A stretch of DNA of 64,000 bases from Trinickia violacea (GCF_005280735.1 NZ_CP040077.1:4092001-4156000), one strand, 5' to 3'; positions 1-9,061 are shown, numbered from the stretch's first letter. Translations and numbers: made by a program. Notes: generated by a model not told the origin, from the letters alone.

Positions 1-571
1 CGATCACCGCGCCCAGGCGCTTGGCCGTCGCGATCGCCTGCAAGCCCGCGACGCCCGCGCCCAGCACCAGCACGCGCGCCGCCTTCACCGTGCCCGCCGC
101 CGTCATCAGCATCGGCAGGAAGCGCGGATAGCGTTCGGCGGCGACGAGCACGGCCTTGTAGCCGGCGATGTTCGCCTGCGACGAGAGCACGTCGAGACTT
201 TGCGCCCGCGTCGTGCGCGGCGCGGCTTCGAGCGAGAACGCGGTCACCCCAGCGGCGGCGAGCTGCGCGGCGTTTTCAGCGTTGAACGGATCGAGCATGC
301 CGACGAGCACGGCGCCGCGCTTCATCAGCGGCAGCTCCTCGACGGTCGGGGATTGGACTTTGAGAACGAGATCGGCATTGAACGCGGCCGCCGCATCGAC
401 AAGCTCCGCGCCCGCGTCGGCAAACGCTTCGTCGGTGAAGCTCGCCGCGGCGCCGGCGCCCTTCTGGATCGTGACGCGATGACCTTGGGCGACGTATTTC
501 TTGACCGTCTCGGGCGTCGCGGCGACGCGCGTTTCGTTGGCACGCGTCTCGGCTGGCACTCCGATGTGCAT
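1..571 (-). CDS. pntA: NAD(P) transhydrogenase subunit alpha, N-terminal part (3' end outside window)
   Basis: Membrane-linked proton-pumping transhydrogenase passes hydride between NADH and NADP+; this is the cytosolic NAD(H)-binding subunit. The first 190 residues are visible, starting MHIGVPAET. The family signature around residues 119-141 (RTTRAQTLDVLSSQANIAG), the AAGTV stretch at 158-162 and the dinucleotide loop GAGVAG at 171-176 are present. An excellent ribosome site (GAGGAGGAA, about 5 bases before ATG) fixes the start. The gene runs off the left edge, so whether alpha is split into two proteins, as is common in Burkholderiaceae, cannot be seen. Confidence 0.93.
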   Translation of the reverse strand, partial: MHIGVPAETRANETRVAATPETVKKYVAQGHRVTIQKGAGAAASFTDEAFADAGAELVDAAAAFNADLVLKVQSPTVEELPLMKRGAVLVGMLDPFNAENAAQLAAAGVTAFSLEAAPRTTRAQSLDVLSSQANIAGYKAVLVAAERYPRFLPMLMTAAGTVKAARVLVLGAGVAGLQAIATAKRLGAVI

Positions 572-767
572 CGTGGATTCCTCCTCTGCCTTCTTGTTGT
601 CAAGCGAAGATGAGCCAGCGAAGCACGCCGGCCCTCATAGCAACGGCTAATACATGCGACGGATTCACCGCGTCACTTTAACCGAAACTGCGCGCGCACC
701 GAAATTTGGTCCAACCCCGATAGACGGCACGCCGGCACCGCCTCCGGCAGCCCGGGCGGGCAAACGG

Positions 768-773
768 TAAAAT
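768..773 (+). promoter_or_regulatory. -10-like TAAAAT 8 bases before the Nudix start codon
   Basis: TAAAAT ends at 773 and the ATG is at 782, so a start of transcription about 7 bases downstream would fall at or just before the initiation codon. No Shine-Dalgarno sequence lies between. The -35 region is not convincing. Confidence 0.4.
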
Positions 774-781
774 GCGCGTCT

Positions 782-1270
782 ATGAAACCGGAAACCTGGG
801 CCCCGCATGTGACGGTGGCGGCGATCGTCGAGCGCGACGGGCGTTTTCTCGTGGTCGAGGAGCACACCGCCGACGGCTTGCGCATCAACCAACCGGCCGG
901 TCATTTGGAGGCCGGTGAAACGCTTGTCGACGCTGTCGTGCGCGAAACGCTCGAGGAAACGGCGCATCCGTTCACGCCTCACGCGCTGGTCGGCGTGTAC
1001 ATGACGCACTTCGGAAGGTCGGACAGCTACGGCACCACCTATTTGCGTTTCACGTTCTGCGGAACGAGCGGCGCGGTGCTGACCGATCGTGCGCTCGATG
1101 CCGACATCGTGCGCGCGCTGTGGCTGACCGCCGACGAGCTGCGCGCGGCGAGCGAGCGCCACCGCACGCCGCTCGTCATGCAATGCGTCGACGATTACCT
1201 CGCGGGCCGGCGTTTCCCGCTCGACTTCGTGCACACGCATTCGGTCGGGCCCAAGCTAGACATTCAGTGA
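782..1270 (+). CDS. Nudix hydrolase, NudJ-like
   Basis: Predicted pyrophosphatase of nucleoside or thiamine diphosphates. The Nudix box runs G40-x5-E46-x7-R54-E55-x2-E58-E59, which supplies the metal-binding glutamates; the usual late glycine of the box is alanine. At 162 residues it matches the NudJ (YmfB) subgroup. The following gene, mnmA, starts 4 bases after this stop, the arrangement seen for the nudJ-mnmA pair in other Proteobacteria, so co-transcription is likely. The exact substrate is inferred from that family only. Confidence 0.87.
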   Translation: MKPETWAPHVTVAAIVERDGRFLVVEEHTADGLRINQPAGHLEAGETLVDAVVRETLEETAHPFTPHALVGVYMTHFGRSDSYGTTYLRFTFCGTSGAVLTDRALDADIVRALWLTADELRAASERHRTPLVMQCVDDYLAGRRFPLDFVHTHSVGPKLDIQ

Positions 1271-1274
1271 ATCC

Positions 1275-2438
1275 ATGAGCAAGCAACGCGTGGTAGTGGG
1301 CATGTCGGGCGGCGTCGATTCGTCGGTGACCGCGTGGCTCCTCAAAGAACAGGGGTACGAAGTCGTCGGCCTCTTCATGAAGAACTGGGAAGACGACGAC
1401 GACAGCGAGTACTGCTCGACACGGCAGGACTGGATCGACGTCGTCTCGGTCGCCGACTTGATCGGCATCGACGTCGAGGCGGTCAACTTCGCCGCCGAAT
1501 ACAAGGACCGCGTGTTCGCGGAGTTCCTGCGCGAGTACTCGGCCGGCCGCACGCCGAACCCGGACGTGCTCTGCAACGCCGAGATCAAGTTCAAGGCGTT
1601 TCTCGATCACGCGATGTCGCTTGGCGGCGAGACCATCGCCACCGGCCACTACGCGCGCGTGCGCGAAGTCGACGGCCGTTTCGAGCTCTTGAAGGCGCTC
1701 GACCATACCAAGGACCAGTCGTACTTCCTGCACCGCCTGAACCAGGCGCAGCTTTCGAAGACGCTCTTCCCGCTCGGCGAAATCCCGAAGACGAAAGTCC
1801 GCGAGATCGCCGCGCAAATCGGCCTCCCGAACGCGAAGAAGAAGGATTCGACCGGAATCTGCTTCATCGGCGAACGGCCGTTCCGCGACTTCCTGAACCG
1901 CTACCTGCCGACCCAGCCGGGGCTGATGAAGACGCCGGACGGCAAGACCGTCGGCGAGCACATCGGGCTCGCGTTCTACACGTTCGGCCAGCGCAAGGGG
2001 ATCGGGCTCGGCGGCAGCAAGACGGGCAGCGGCGAACCGTGGTTCGTCGCGGGCAAGGACATTCCTTCCAACACGCTCTACGTCGTGCAGGGGCACGACC
2101 ATCCGTGGCTGCTGTCGGAAACGCTGATCGCGGGCAACACGAGCTGGGTCGCGGGCGCCGCACCCGAGCCGGGCAAGCGGTGCGGCGCGAAGACCCGCTA
2201 CCGGCAGGCCGATGCGGCCTGCACGTTCGCCAAGGCCGACGCGCTTAGCAGCGCCAACGAACTCGAAGGCGACCATTTCGGACTGGCGTTCGATCACGCG
2301 CAATGGGCCGTCACGCCCGGCCAATCCGCGGTGCTCTACGACGGCGACGTCTGCCTCGGCGGCGGCATCATCGAGCACGCCGCCACGGCCCAGCCGGCCG
2401 CGCGCCGCCCCGACGCGGCGCTTCTCGCAGCACGCTGA
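1275..2438 (+). CDS. mnmA: tRNA-specific 2-thiouridylase MnmA
   Basis: Thiolates U34 of tRNA-Lys, tRNA-Glu and tRNA-Gln, taking sulfur from a relay. The ATP pyrophosphatase loop SGGVDS is at residues 11-16. The two catalytic cysteines are C100 (in PDVLCNAEIKFK) and C196 (in DSTGICFIGERPF). NWEDDDD near residue 38 and GQRKGIGLGG are further family hallmarks. The length of 387 residues is typical, with a short Ala/Arg-rich tail. It sits 4 bases behind the Nudix gene and is probably translated from the same mRNA. Confidence 0.97.
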   Translation: MSKQRVVVGMSGGVDSSVTAWLLKEQGYEVVGLFMKNWEDDDDSEYCSTRQDWIDVVSVADLIGIDVEAVNFAAEYKDRVFAEFLREYSAGRTPNPDVLCNAEIKFKAFLDHAMSLGGETIATGHYARVREVDGRFELLKALDHTKDQSYFLHRLNQAQLSKTLFPLGEIPKTKVREIAAQIGLPNAKKKDSTGICFIGERPFRDFLNRYLPTQPGLMKTPDGKTVGEHIGLAFYTFGQRKGIGLGGSKTGSGEPWFVAGKDIPSNTLYVVQGHDHPWLLSETLIAGNTSWVAGAAPEPGKRCGAKTRYRQADAACTFAKADALSSANELEGDHFGLAFDHAQWAVTPGQSAVLYDGDVCLGGGIIEHAATAQPAARRPDAALLAAR

Positions 2439-2600
2439 GACCTATTGCAGGTAGACTTGGCCCTCGCCCGGTGACGGCGGCACGAGAGCCGCACCGGCGA
2501 GACGCCCCACCCGCAACCGAGGCTGCCCGCGTCTGGCATGAAGACGGCCCGGTGCGGCGGTCCGCCCGTTGCGGCGATCCGTTACCGCTTTGGAGCCCTC

Positions 2601-4214
2601 ATGTTCTCTCGACGCTATCTTGCAATGTGGTGCGCCGTGCTGCTTCTCGCGGCCGTCGCCATCCTCGCCGCGCGGCATTCGATCGCGTGGCTGTGGGTCG
2701 TGATCCCGCTTGCACTCGTCGCGCTCGGCCTGTTCGACCTCAATCAGGAACGTCACAGCATCCTGCGCAACTACCCGCTTTGGGGTCACTTGCGCTTCAT
2801 GTTCGAATTCATCCGGCCGGAGATCCGTCAGTACTTCTTGGAAGATGATACCGACGAGAAACCGTTCTCGCGCGCCCAGCGCAGCCTCGTCTACCAGCGC
2901 TCGAAGAACGAAACCGACAGCCGCCCGTACGGCACCGAGCGCGACGTCAAAGCGGTCACGCACGAATGGATCAACCATTCGCTCGCGCCGACCCAGCTCG
3001 CGAGCCACGACTTCCGCATCACGGTCGGCGCCGATCGCGCGCAGCCGTATTCGATGTCGATCTTCAACATCTCGGCGATGAGCTTCGGCTCGCTGTCCGC
3101 GAACGCGATCCGCGCGCTGAACCTCGGCGCCAAGAAGGGCAACTTCGCGCACGACACCGGCGAAGGCTCGATGTCGAAATATCACCGCGAGCATGGCGGC
3201 GACATCATCTGGGAGGTCGCTTCGGGCTACTTCGGCTGCCGCAACGACGACGGCACGTTCAACGCCGAAAAGTTCGCGAAGCAGGCGCAAGAGCCGCAAG
3301 TGAAGATGATCGAGGTGAAGCTGTCGCAAGGCGCGAAACCCGGCCACGGCGGCGTGCTGCCGGCCGCCAAGATCACGCCGGAGATCGCCGAGACGCGCGG
3401 CGTGCCGATGGGCCGAGACTGCATCTCGCCCGCGTCGCACTCCGAGTTCTCGACGCCGCGCGGGCTGCTCGAATTCGTCGACCGTCTGCGCACTCTCTCG
3501 GGCGGCAAGCCGACCGGCTTCAAGCTCTGCCTCGGCCATCCGTGGGAGTTCTTCGGCATTGCGAAGGCGATGCTCGAGACCGGGATCACGCCGGACTTCA
3601 TCGTCGTCGACGGCGCGGAAGGCGGCACGGGCGCGGCGCCGCTCGAATTCACCGATCACGTGGGCGTGCCGCTGCAAGAAGGGCTGCTGCTCGTGCACAA
3701 CACGCTCGTCGGCATCGGCTTGCGCGACAAGATTCGGCTCGGCGCGAGCGGCAAGATGATCACCGCGTTCGACATCGCAAGAACGCTCGCGATCGGCGCC
3801 GACTGGGTGAACGCCGCGCGCGGCTTCATGTTCGCAGTCGGCTGCATCCATGCGCAGACCTGCCACACCGGCCGCTGCCCGACCGGCGTCGCGACGCAAG
3901 ACCCGGTGCGCCAGCGCGCGATCGTCGTGCCGGACAAGGCCGACCGCGTCTTCAACTTCCACCACAACACACTGCACGCGCTGCAGGAGCTCGTCCAGGC
4001 GGCAGGCCTCGAGCATCCCGCCGACTTGCGCGCGCATCACATCGTGCGGCGCGTGTCGTCGCATGAGGTGAAGCTGATGTCGCAGTTGCTGGACTATCTC
4101 GAGCCGAACGATCTCTTGAACGGCAACTACCGCTTCAGGCTGTATGAGATATGGTGGCCGCTCGCGCGCAGCGATTCGTTTGCCTTGAAGGATGAGGGCG
4201 CGGTAGCCGCCTGA
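2601..4214 (+). CDS. Membrane-anchored FMN-binding glutamate synthase-like protein
   Basis: 537 residues. Two hydrophobic segments at about 8-24 and 28-45 predict a membrane anchor. The remainder matches the FMN-binding (alpha/beta barrel) domain of glutamate synthase, including the barrel sequence VDGAEGGTGAAP and the cysteine cluster C-x5-C-x4-C near residue 414 (CIHAQTCHTGRCPTG) that binds a 3Fe-4S centre in GltB. There is no glutaminase domain and no GltD partner nearby, so true glutamate synthase activity is doubtful; the electron donor and substrate are unknown. The frame is open from ATG 2538, but the homologous region and membrane segment fit ATG 2601. Confidence 0.85.
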   Translation: MFSRRYLAMWCAVLLLAAVAILAARHSIAWLWVVIPLALVALGLFDLNQERHSILRNYPLWGHLRFMFEFIRPEIRQYFLEDDTDEKPFSRAQRSLVYQRSKNETDSRPYGTERDVKAVTHEWINHSLAPTQLASHDFRITVGADRAQPYSMSIFNISAMSFGSLSANAIRALNLGAKKGNFAHDTGEGSMSKYHREHGGDIIWEVASGYFGCRNDDGTFNAEKFAKQAQEPQVKMIEVKLSQGAKPGHGGVLPAAKITPEIAETRGVPMGRDCISPASHSEFSTPRGLLEFVDRLRTLSGGKPTGFKLCLGHPWEFFGIAKAMLETGITPDFIVVDGAEGGTGAAPLEFTDHVGVPLQEGLLLVHNTLVGIGLRDKIRLGASGKMITAFDIARTLAIGADWVNAARGFMFAVGCIHAQTCHTGRCPTGVATQDPVRQRAIVVPDKADRVFNFHHNTLHALQELVQAAGLEHPADLRAHHIVRRVSSHEVKLMSQLLDYLEPNDLLNGNYRFRLYEIWWPLARSDSFALKDEGAVAA

Positions 4215-4265
4215 GCGGCGCAACACGTGTTGCATGACGCGTGAGCGTACCGCCCCGCATGAAGC

Positions 4266-4298
4266 AAAAAAGCGCACCGGGTATGGGTGCGCTTTTTT
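4266..4298. terminator. Bidirectional intrinsic terminator
   Basis: A 13-bp perfect stem, AAAAAAGCGCACC with GGTGCGCTTTTTT, encloses a 7-base loop. A-run on the left and T-run on the right let it stop both the plus-strand FMN protein gene and the minus-strand permease gene. Confidence 0.9.
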
Positions 4299-4335
4299 AT
4301 TGCCCGATAGGTGCTTCATCCGACGAGGTGTGCGT

Positions 4336-5190
4336 TCAAGATTGCGCCCCGCGCAGCAGCAACCATCGTTGCAGCGTCGTCAGCAAATAATCGGCGATCC
4401 ACGCCACGACCCCCAACGCGAGCATCGCAGCCAACACGCCGCTCGCATTGAACTCGCGCAGCGAGGCCGCGATCACGCACCCGATCCCCTGCGTCGCGCC
4501 GAGAAACTCGCCCGCGAGCGTTCCGGCGAGCGCCAGCGCGAAGGCCATGCGCAGGCTTTCGACCGTCCCGCGCAGCGCTGCGGAAACGGCCTCGGCGACG
4601 GTCGAGCGCCGCGCCGCGGATGCAGAACCATCGCCACGCGTATCGCCGTCAACCGCACACGCGCGCCGATACGCGTCCCCGAACACGATGAAGAACGCCA
4701 TCACGACAGCCAGCGCGATCTTCGACGTCATCCCCGATCCCAGCGCGATCACGAAAATCGCGCCGAGCACGATCAGCGGCAACGCGTTGGCGACCTTGAT
4801 GTAAAAACCGAACACCTCGGCAAGCAATGTGTTGCGCACGAGAACGACTGCGCACCCCGCGCCCGCGATCGCGCCCACGACCAGTCCCAGCAGAGCCTCT
4901 TCGAACGTGACCAGCAGCTGCGCGAGCAGCGGCCCTTGCGCAGTCCCCTCGCGAAACCAATAGAAGAGCTGCCGCGCGATCGACGAAGGCATCGAATAGA
5001 AGAACGGATCGATCCAATTGCGTCGCGCGGCGAATTCCCAACCGATCGCCACCAGCAGCGCGAGCAGGATGCGCAAGCCGATCACCAGCAGGCGCCGCGA
5101 GCGTTGCGGCTTGCGCGACGTGAGTTCGGCTCGCCCGGGTCCCGCATCCGCGATGCGAGACGGCGCGCCGTGAGACATCGGTTGGTTCAT
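4336..5190 (-). CDS. ABC transporter permease (BPD-type), orphan, unusual EAA loop
   Basis: 284 residues with about six hydrophobic segments and the overall layout of nitrate/sulfonate/taurine-type permeases: a WEFAARR amphipathic region, then PSSIARQL, an NALPLIVLGAIFVIALG segment, and AGEFLGATQGIG near the C-terminus. In this family the cytoplasmic loop between these last segments normally reads roughly xLxxAARxLGAS and docks on the ATPase. Here the same interval (about residues 170-205) is polar and Ala/Arg/Asp-rich with no such motif. No ATPase or binding-protein gene is adjacent. Start 5190 (MNQPMSHGA) is preferred over upstream codons because AAGGCGG precedes it. It may be decaying or may pair with a distant ATPase. 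Confidence 0.72.
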   Translation of the reverse strand: MNQPMSHGAPSRIADAGPGRAELTSRKPQRSRRLLVIGLRILLALLVAIGWEFAARRNWIDPFFYSMPSSIARQLFYWFREGTAQGPLLAQLLVTFEEALLGLVVGAIAGAGCAVVLVRNTLLAEVFGFYIKVANALPLIVLGAIFVIALGSGMTSKIALAVVMAFFIVFGDAYRRACAVDGDTRGDGSASAARRSTVAEAVSAALRGTVESLRMAFALALAGTLAGEFLGATQGIGCVIAASLREFNASGVLAAMLALGVVAWIADYLLTTLQRWLLLRGAQS

Positions 5191-5362
5191 CGCCGTCCGC
5201 CTTGACTGAGCTGATGAGAACACCGTACACGTCGGCCAACACGGGTACCGTGCGGACACGAACAGTGGCTTGCCGGCGCGGCAAATGACTAGCGGGCGAT
5301 CGAACGATCAGACTTTCGGCGGCTGCGCGGCAATATTTTCCGGGTCCGCGCAGCGTCCCGGC

Positions 5363-5974
5363 TCAAGCGGGAACGGTATCGATGAACGACTGCCGTTGCG
5401 ACAGCTTCGCGTAATGCTTGTCGAGATTCGGATGCTTGTCGCGCCAATTCAATTCCGCGAAGCGGAAATCGAGGTAGCCGAGCGCGCACCCGAGCGCGAT
5501 ATCGGCGAGCGAGTAGTGATTGCCGGTACACCAGGCGTTGCCGCCGAGCCCCTGCGACATCGCGACGAGCCCTTCGTCGATCTTGCGCTGCTGGCGCGCG
5601 ATCCACGATTCGACGCGATGCTCCTCCGGACGCTGCGTACCCTCCACGCGAATCAGAACGCCCGCGTCGAGAATGCCGTCGGCGAGCGCCTCCCAGCAGC
5701 GCACTTCGATGCGCTCGCGCCCCGCCTGCGGAATCAGCTTGCCGACCGGCGACAGCGTATCGACGTATTCACAGATCACGCGCGAATCGAACACCGCTTC
5801 CCCGTCTTCCATCACCAGGCACGGCACCTTCCCGAGCGGATTGAACTGGTGAATACCCGTGTCCGACGCCCAGACATCCTCGAGCACCAGTTGGTAGTCG
5901 ATTTTCTTTTCAGCGAGCACGACCCGCGCCTTGCGGGTAAACGGGCTCGCGAGCGAACCGATTAATTTCATCAT
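5363..5974 (-). CDS. Glutathione S-transferase, YibF-like
   Basis: Cytosolic GST of 203 residues. The thioredoxin-like N-terminal half opens LIGSLASPFTRKARVVLAEK, where the serine/threonine near residues 9-12 would activate glutathione. FNPLGKVPCLV holds the cis-proline and FDSRVICEYVD the glutathione-binding serine. The helical C-terminal half follows from about residue 85. Similarity in pattern is to the YibF/stringent-starvation-like group; the substrate is unknown. Start is either of two adjacent ATGs (5974 or 5971). Confidence 0.88.
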   Translation of the reverse strand: MMKLIGSLASPFTRKARVVLAEKKIDYQLVLEDVWASDTGIHQFNPLGKVPCLVMEDGEAVFDSRVICEYVDTLSPVGKLIPQAGRERIEVRCWEALADGILDAGVLIRVEGTQRPEEHRVESWIARQQRKIDEGLVAMSQGLGGNAWCTGNHYSLADIALGCALGYLDFRFAELNWRDKHPNLDKHYAKLSQRQSFIDTVPA

Positions 5975-6193
5975 CTGCTTTTCTCAAAATTGAGAGGAAG
6001 AGTATACGTTGCCGACGATCATACCGGCGGTCGTCAGACGCCATCATATCGGCCGTTTCGGGCGTCTGTGGATGGAATGCAACAGCACGGCTCGGAGGGG
6101 CCCCCTCTGAGCACAACGCGGCACGACGCCCCCCGGATGACCGGTGCGCGCTCGACTTAAAAGTGTTTATGAATTGAGCGCTACAATCGCACG
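5975..6193. other. Intergenic region with three inverted repeats between gst and pepP
   Basis: No gene was found. It holds GACGA/TCGTC arms (about 6014-6035), an 8-bp pair CAGACGCC (6035-6042) with GGCGTCTG (6061-6068), and a nearly perfect 23-base palindrome at 6090-6112 (arms GCTCGGAGGGG and CCCCTCTGAGC). Promoters for both divergent genes must lie here. Confidence 0.6.
6182..6187 (+). promoter_or_regulatory. -10-like TACAAT 6 bases before the pepP start codon
   Basis: TACAAT at 6182-6187 is followed by ATG at 6194 with no ribosome-binding sequence between. If used, the transcript would begin at or very near the ATG. Confidence 0.4.
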
Positions 6194-7624
6194 ATGAAAC
6201 AGCCGACCGAACTCTCCAGCGCCGCCGGCGCCCCGAACGAAGTCCCTGCCGGGGACATCTACCGCGGCCGCCGCGAACGCGTGCTCGCCGCGCTGCGCGC
6301 CGCGGGCGACGGACTCGCCATCGTCCCGACCGCGCGCGAGGTGCTGCGCAACCGCGACGCCGACTACCCCTACCGGCACGACAGCTACTTTTATTACCTG
6401 ACCGGCTTTACCGAACCGGAGGCCGTGCTCGTGCTCGATTCCGGTGCAGAACCGGGCGAGCCGGCGTCGATCCTCTTCTGCCGCGAGAAAGATCCGGCGC
6501 GGGAGACCTGGGAGGGCTTCCGTTTTGGTCCCGAAGGCGCGCGCGAAGCGTTCGGCGTCGACGCCGCGTTTCCGATCGACGAGCTCGACACCCAGCTGCC
6601 GCGCCTGATCGCCGATGCCCCCGCGCTGCACTACGGATTCGGAATGTCGGCGGAACTGGATGAACAGGTGCGCCGCTGGCTCGACGCGGTGCGCGCCAAG
6701 AGCCGCAGCGGCGTGACGTCGCCCGCCGTGCTGCACGACCTGCTGCCGGTGCTCGACGAGATGCGGCTCATCAAGGACGACCACGAGCTCGCGATCATGC
6801 GCCGCGCCGCCCGGATTTCCGCCGAGGCGCACCGCCGCGCGATGCAGGCGTGCCGCCCGGGCGTCCGCGAGTACGAACTCGAAGCGGAACTGCTGTACAC
6901 GTTCCGCCGCCGCGGCGCCCAGGCGCCGGCCTACGGCTCGATCGTCGCCGCCGGCGCCAACGCATGCGTGCTGCACTACCCGGCCGGCAACGCGGTCGCG
7001 CAAGACGGCGACCTGATCCTGATCGACGCCGCTTGCGAACTCGACGGCTACGCGTCCGACATCACCCGCACCTTCCCGGCCAACGGCCGTTTCTCGCCGG
7101 CGCAGCGCGAGCTGTACGACATCGTGCTCGCCGCCCAGCAAGCCGCCATCGACGCGACCCGCGCCGGCGCGCACTTCGACACGCCGCACCAAGCCGCCGT
7201 GCGCGTGCTGTCGCAAGGGCTCCTCGATACCGGCATCATCGGCCGCGAGCACTTCGCGTCCGTCGACGACGTGATCGCCGAGCGCGCCTACGCGCCGTTC
7301 TACATGCACCGCACGGGCCACTGGATCGGCATGGACGTGCACGACTGCGGCGACTACCGGGAGCGCCATGCCGCGCCCGACGAGACGGGCGCGCCGCCGT
7401 CGCGCATCCTGAAGCCGTCGATGACGCTCACCATCGAGCCCGGCCTCTACGTCCGTGCGAGCGAAAGCGTGCCGGAGCGCTATTGGAACATCGGCATTCG
7501 CATCGAAGACGACGCGATCGTCACCCCCGGCGGCTGTGAGCTGATCACGCGCGACGTGCCGGTCAAGGCCGACGAAATCGAAGCGCTGATGCGCGAATCG
7601 CAGGCTGCCGCGCCTCGCCAATGA
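6194..7624 (+). CDS. pepP: Xaa-Pro aminopeptidase (aminopeptidase P)
   Basis: Cytosolic metallopeptidase that removes an N-terminal residue preceding proline. The pita-bread catalytic domain carries the dimetal ligands in order: Asp in LIDAACELDGYASDITRTF (about residues 279 and 290), His in HRTGHWIGMDVHD (about 375), Glu in TIEPGLYV (about 415) and Glu in GIRIEDDAIV (about 438). The N-terminal creatinase-like domain contains YYLTGFTEPEAVLVL. Length of 476 is usual. The next gene, a UbiH-type hydroxylase, follows by 33 bases, as pepP precedes ubiH in many Proteobacteria. Confidence 0.96.
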   Translation: MKQPTELSSAAGAPNEVPAGDIYRGRRERVLAALRAAGDGLAIVPTAREVLRNRDADYPYRHDSYFYYLTGFTEPEAVLVLDSGAEPGEPASILFCREKDPARETWEGFRFGPEGAREAFGVDAAFPIDELDTQLPRLIADAPALHYGFGMSAELDEQVRRWLDAVRAKSRSGVTSPAVLHDLLPVLDEMRLIKDDHELAIMRRAARISAEAHRRAMQACRPGVREYELEAELLYTFRRRGAQAPAYGSIVAAGANACVLHYPAGNAVAQDGDLILIDAACELDGYASDITRTFPANGRFSPAQRELYDIVLAAQQAAIDATRAGAHFDTPHQAAVRVLSQGLLDTGIIGREHFASVDDVIAERAYAPFYMHRTGHWIGMDVHDCGDYRERHAAPDETGAPPSRILKPSMTLTIEPGLYVRASESVPERYWNIGIRIEDDAIVTPGGCELITRDVPVKADEIEALMRESQAAAPRQ

Positions 7625-7657
7625 AGCGCGAATGAACTCCGAATCCGTTTCCGTACG

Positions 7658-8914
7658 ATGAAAGACGCCCCCGCCGCTGCCGGCGCGCAACCGGCAACCG
7701 CCGCCGCTTCCGAGCGGCCATTCGATTTCGACGTGACGATCGTCGGCGCCGGACCGGTCGGCCTCGCGCTCGCCGCCTGGCTGGCCCGGCGCAGCGCGAC
7801 GCAAGCGCTGTCGATCGCGCTCATCGACGCGCGAGAACCCGAAAGCGCGACCGGCGACCCGCGCGCGATCGCGGTCTCGCAAGGCAGCCGCATGCTGCTC
7901 GAACCCCTCGCGGCGTGGCCCGCGGACGCGACCGCGATCGAACGCATTCACGTATCGCAGCGCGGCCACTTCGGACGCACGCTGATCGAGCACGACGAGC
8001 ATGAGCTGCCCGCGCTCGGCTACGTCGCGCGCTATGGATCGATCGTCACGACGCTCGCGCGGGCCGTGCGTGGCACGCGCGTCCACTGGTTCACGTCGAC
8101 GTCGGCCCTGCCGCCGCTTCGCGAACACGACGGCATCATGCTGCCGATCGAAAACGCGCAGGGCGCCCGCAGTCTGCGCACGCGCATTCTCGTGAACGCA
8201 GAAGGCGGTCTGTATCAGGACCAGCGCCGCGCCGGGTCGAGCCTCGATCGCGCGGGCGACGCCCCGGCAGGCAGCTCGCGCGACTACAAGCAGACCGCGC
8301 TCGTCGGCACCGTCACCGTGTCGGCGCCCCAGCCGCATGTCGCATGGGAACGCTTTACGTCCGAAGGGCCGATCGCGCTGTTGCCGATGGGCGGCCCGCG
8401 CAACGCGGACTACTCGCTCGTCTGGTGCTCGGCGCCCGACGAAGCTGCGCGCCGCGCACAGCTGCCGGACGCCGACTTCCTCGCGGAGCTCGGCACGGCG
8501 TTCGGCTCGCGCATGGGGCGCTTCGAGGCGATCGCCGGCCGGGCCTCGTTCCCGCTCGGGCTGAACGCGGTCGATACGCTCGTCAAAGGGCGCGTCGCCG
8601 CGATCGGCAATGCCGCGCAAACGCTGCATCCCGTCGCGGGCCAGGGGCTGAACCTCGGTTTGCGCGATGCGCACGCGCTCGCCGATGCGCTTTCCGAATT
8701 CGGCGCGACGCCGCTTGCGCTCGCGTCGTTCGCCGAGCGCCGCGCGCTTGATCGCCGCCTCACGATCGGCGCCACCGACACGCTCGCCCGCCTCTTCACG
8801 ATCGACTTCGCCCCGCTCGCGACGCTGCGCGGGCTGGCGCTTTCGGCGCTCGAACTGATGCCCGCGGCGAAAACGGCGCTCGCGCGGCAGATGATGTTCG
8901 GCCAGCGGCGCTGA
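7658..8914 (+). CDS. UbiH/UbiF-family FAD-dependent hydroxylase
   Basis: Aromatic-ring monooxygenase, expected to hydroxylate a ubiquinone precursor. Residues 28-35 carry the FAD dinucleotide loop GAGPVGLA. The second FAD motif near residue 310 reads IGNAAQTLHPVAGQGLNLGLRDA, the characteristic UbiH/UbiI/UbiF signature (GN replacing the more common GD). The 418-residue length fits. Location directly after pepP supports a role in ubiquinone synthesis, but which ring position it hydroxylates cannot be decided from sequence alone. Confidence 0.9.
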   Translation: MKDAPAAAGAQPATAAASERPFDFDVTIVGAGPVGLALAAWLARRSATQALSIALIDAREPESATGDPRAIAVSQGSRMLLEPLAAWPADATAIERIHVSQRGHFGRTLIEHDEHELPALGYVARYGSIVTTLARAVRGTRVHWFTSTSALPPLREHDGIMLPIENAQGARSLRTRILVNAEGGLYQDQRRAGSSLDRAGDAPAGSSRDYKQTALVGTVTVSAPQPHVAWERFTSEGPIALLPMGGPRNADYSLVWCSAPDEAARRAQLPDADFLAELGTAFGSRMGRFEAIAGRASFPLGLNAVDTLVKGRVAAIGNAAQTLHPVAGQGLNLGLRDAHALADALSEFGATPLALASFAERRALDRRLTIGATDTLARLFTIDFAPLATLRGLALSALELMPAAKTALARQMMFGQRR

Positions 8915-9061
8915 CATACGGCGGCGGGCACGCGCGGTTTTTTGGCGCATGTCCGCTCGCCGGGTTCGCGACGGTCGTTGCGCTCGCGCGTTAACGCTAA
9001 AATACGCGTTTCCCGTCTCACCTCGCATCGGCGCCCCAAAGGCGCGCGCCCCCATTCAGCC

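Noticed and set aside
6167..9055. 962-codon open frame on the minus strand opposite pepP and the UbiH-type gene
   Set aside because: Arg/Ala-rich antisense shadow typical of GC-rich codon use; no domain, no ribosome site, and the plus-strand genes are unambiguous.
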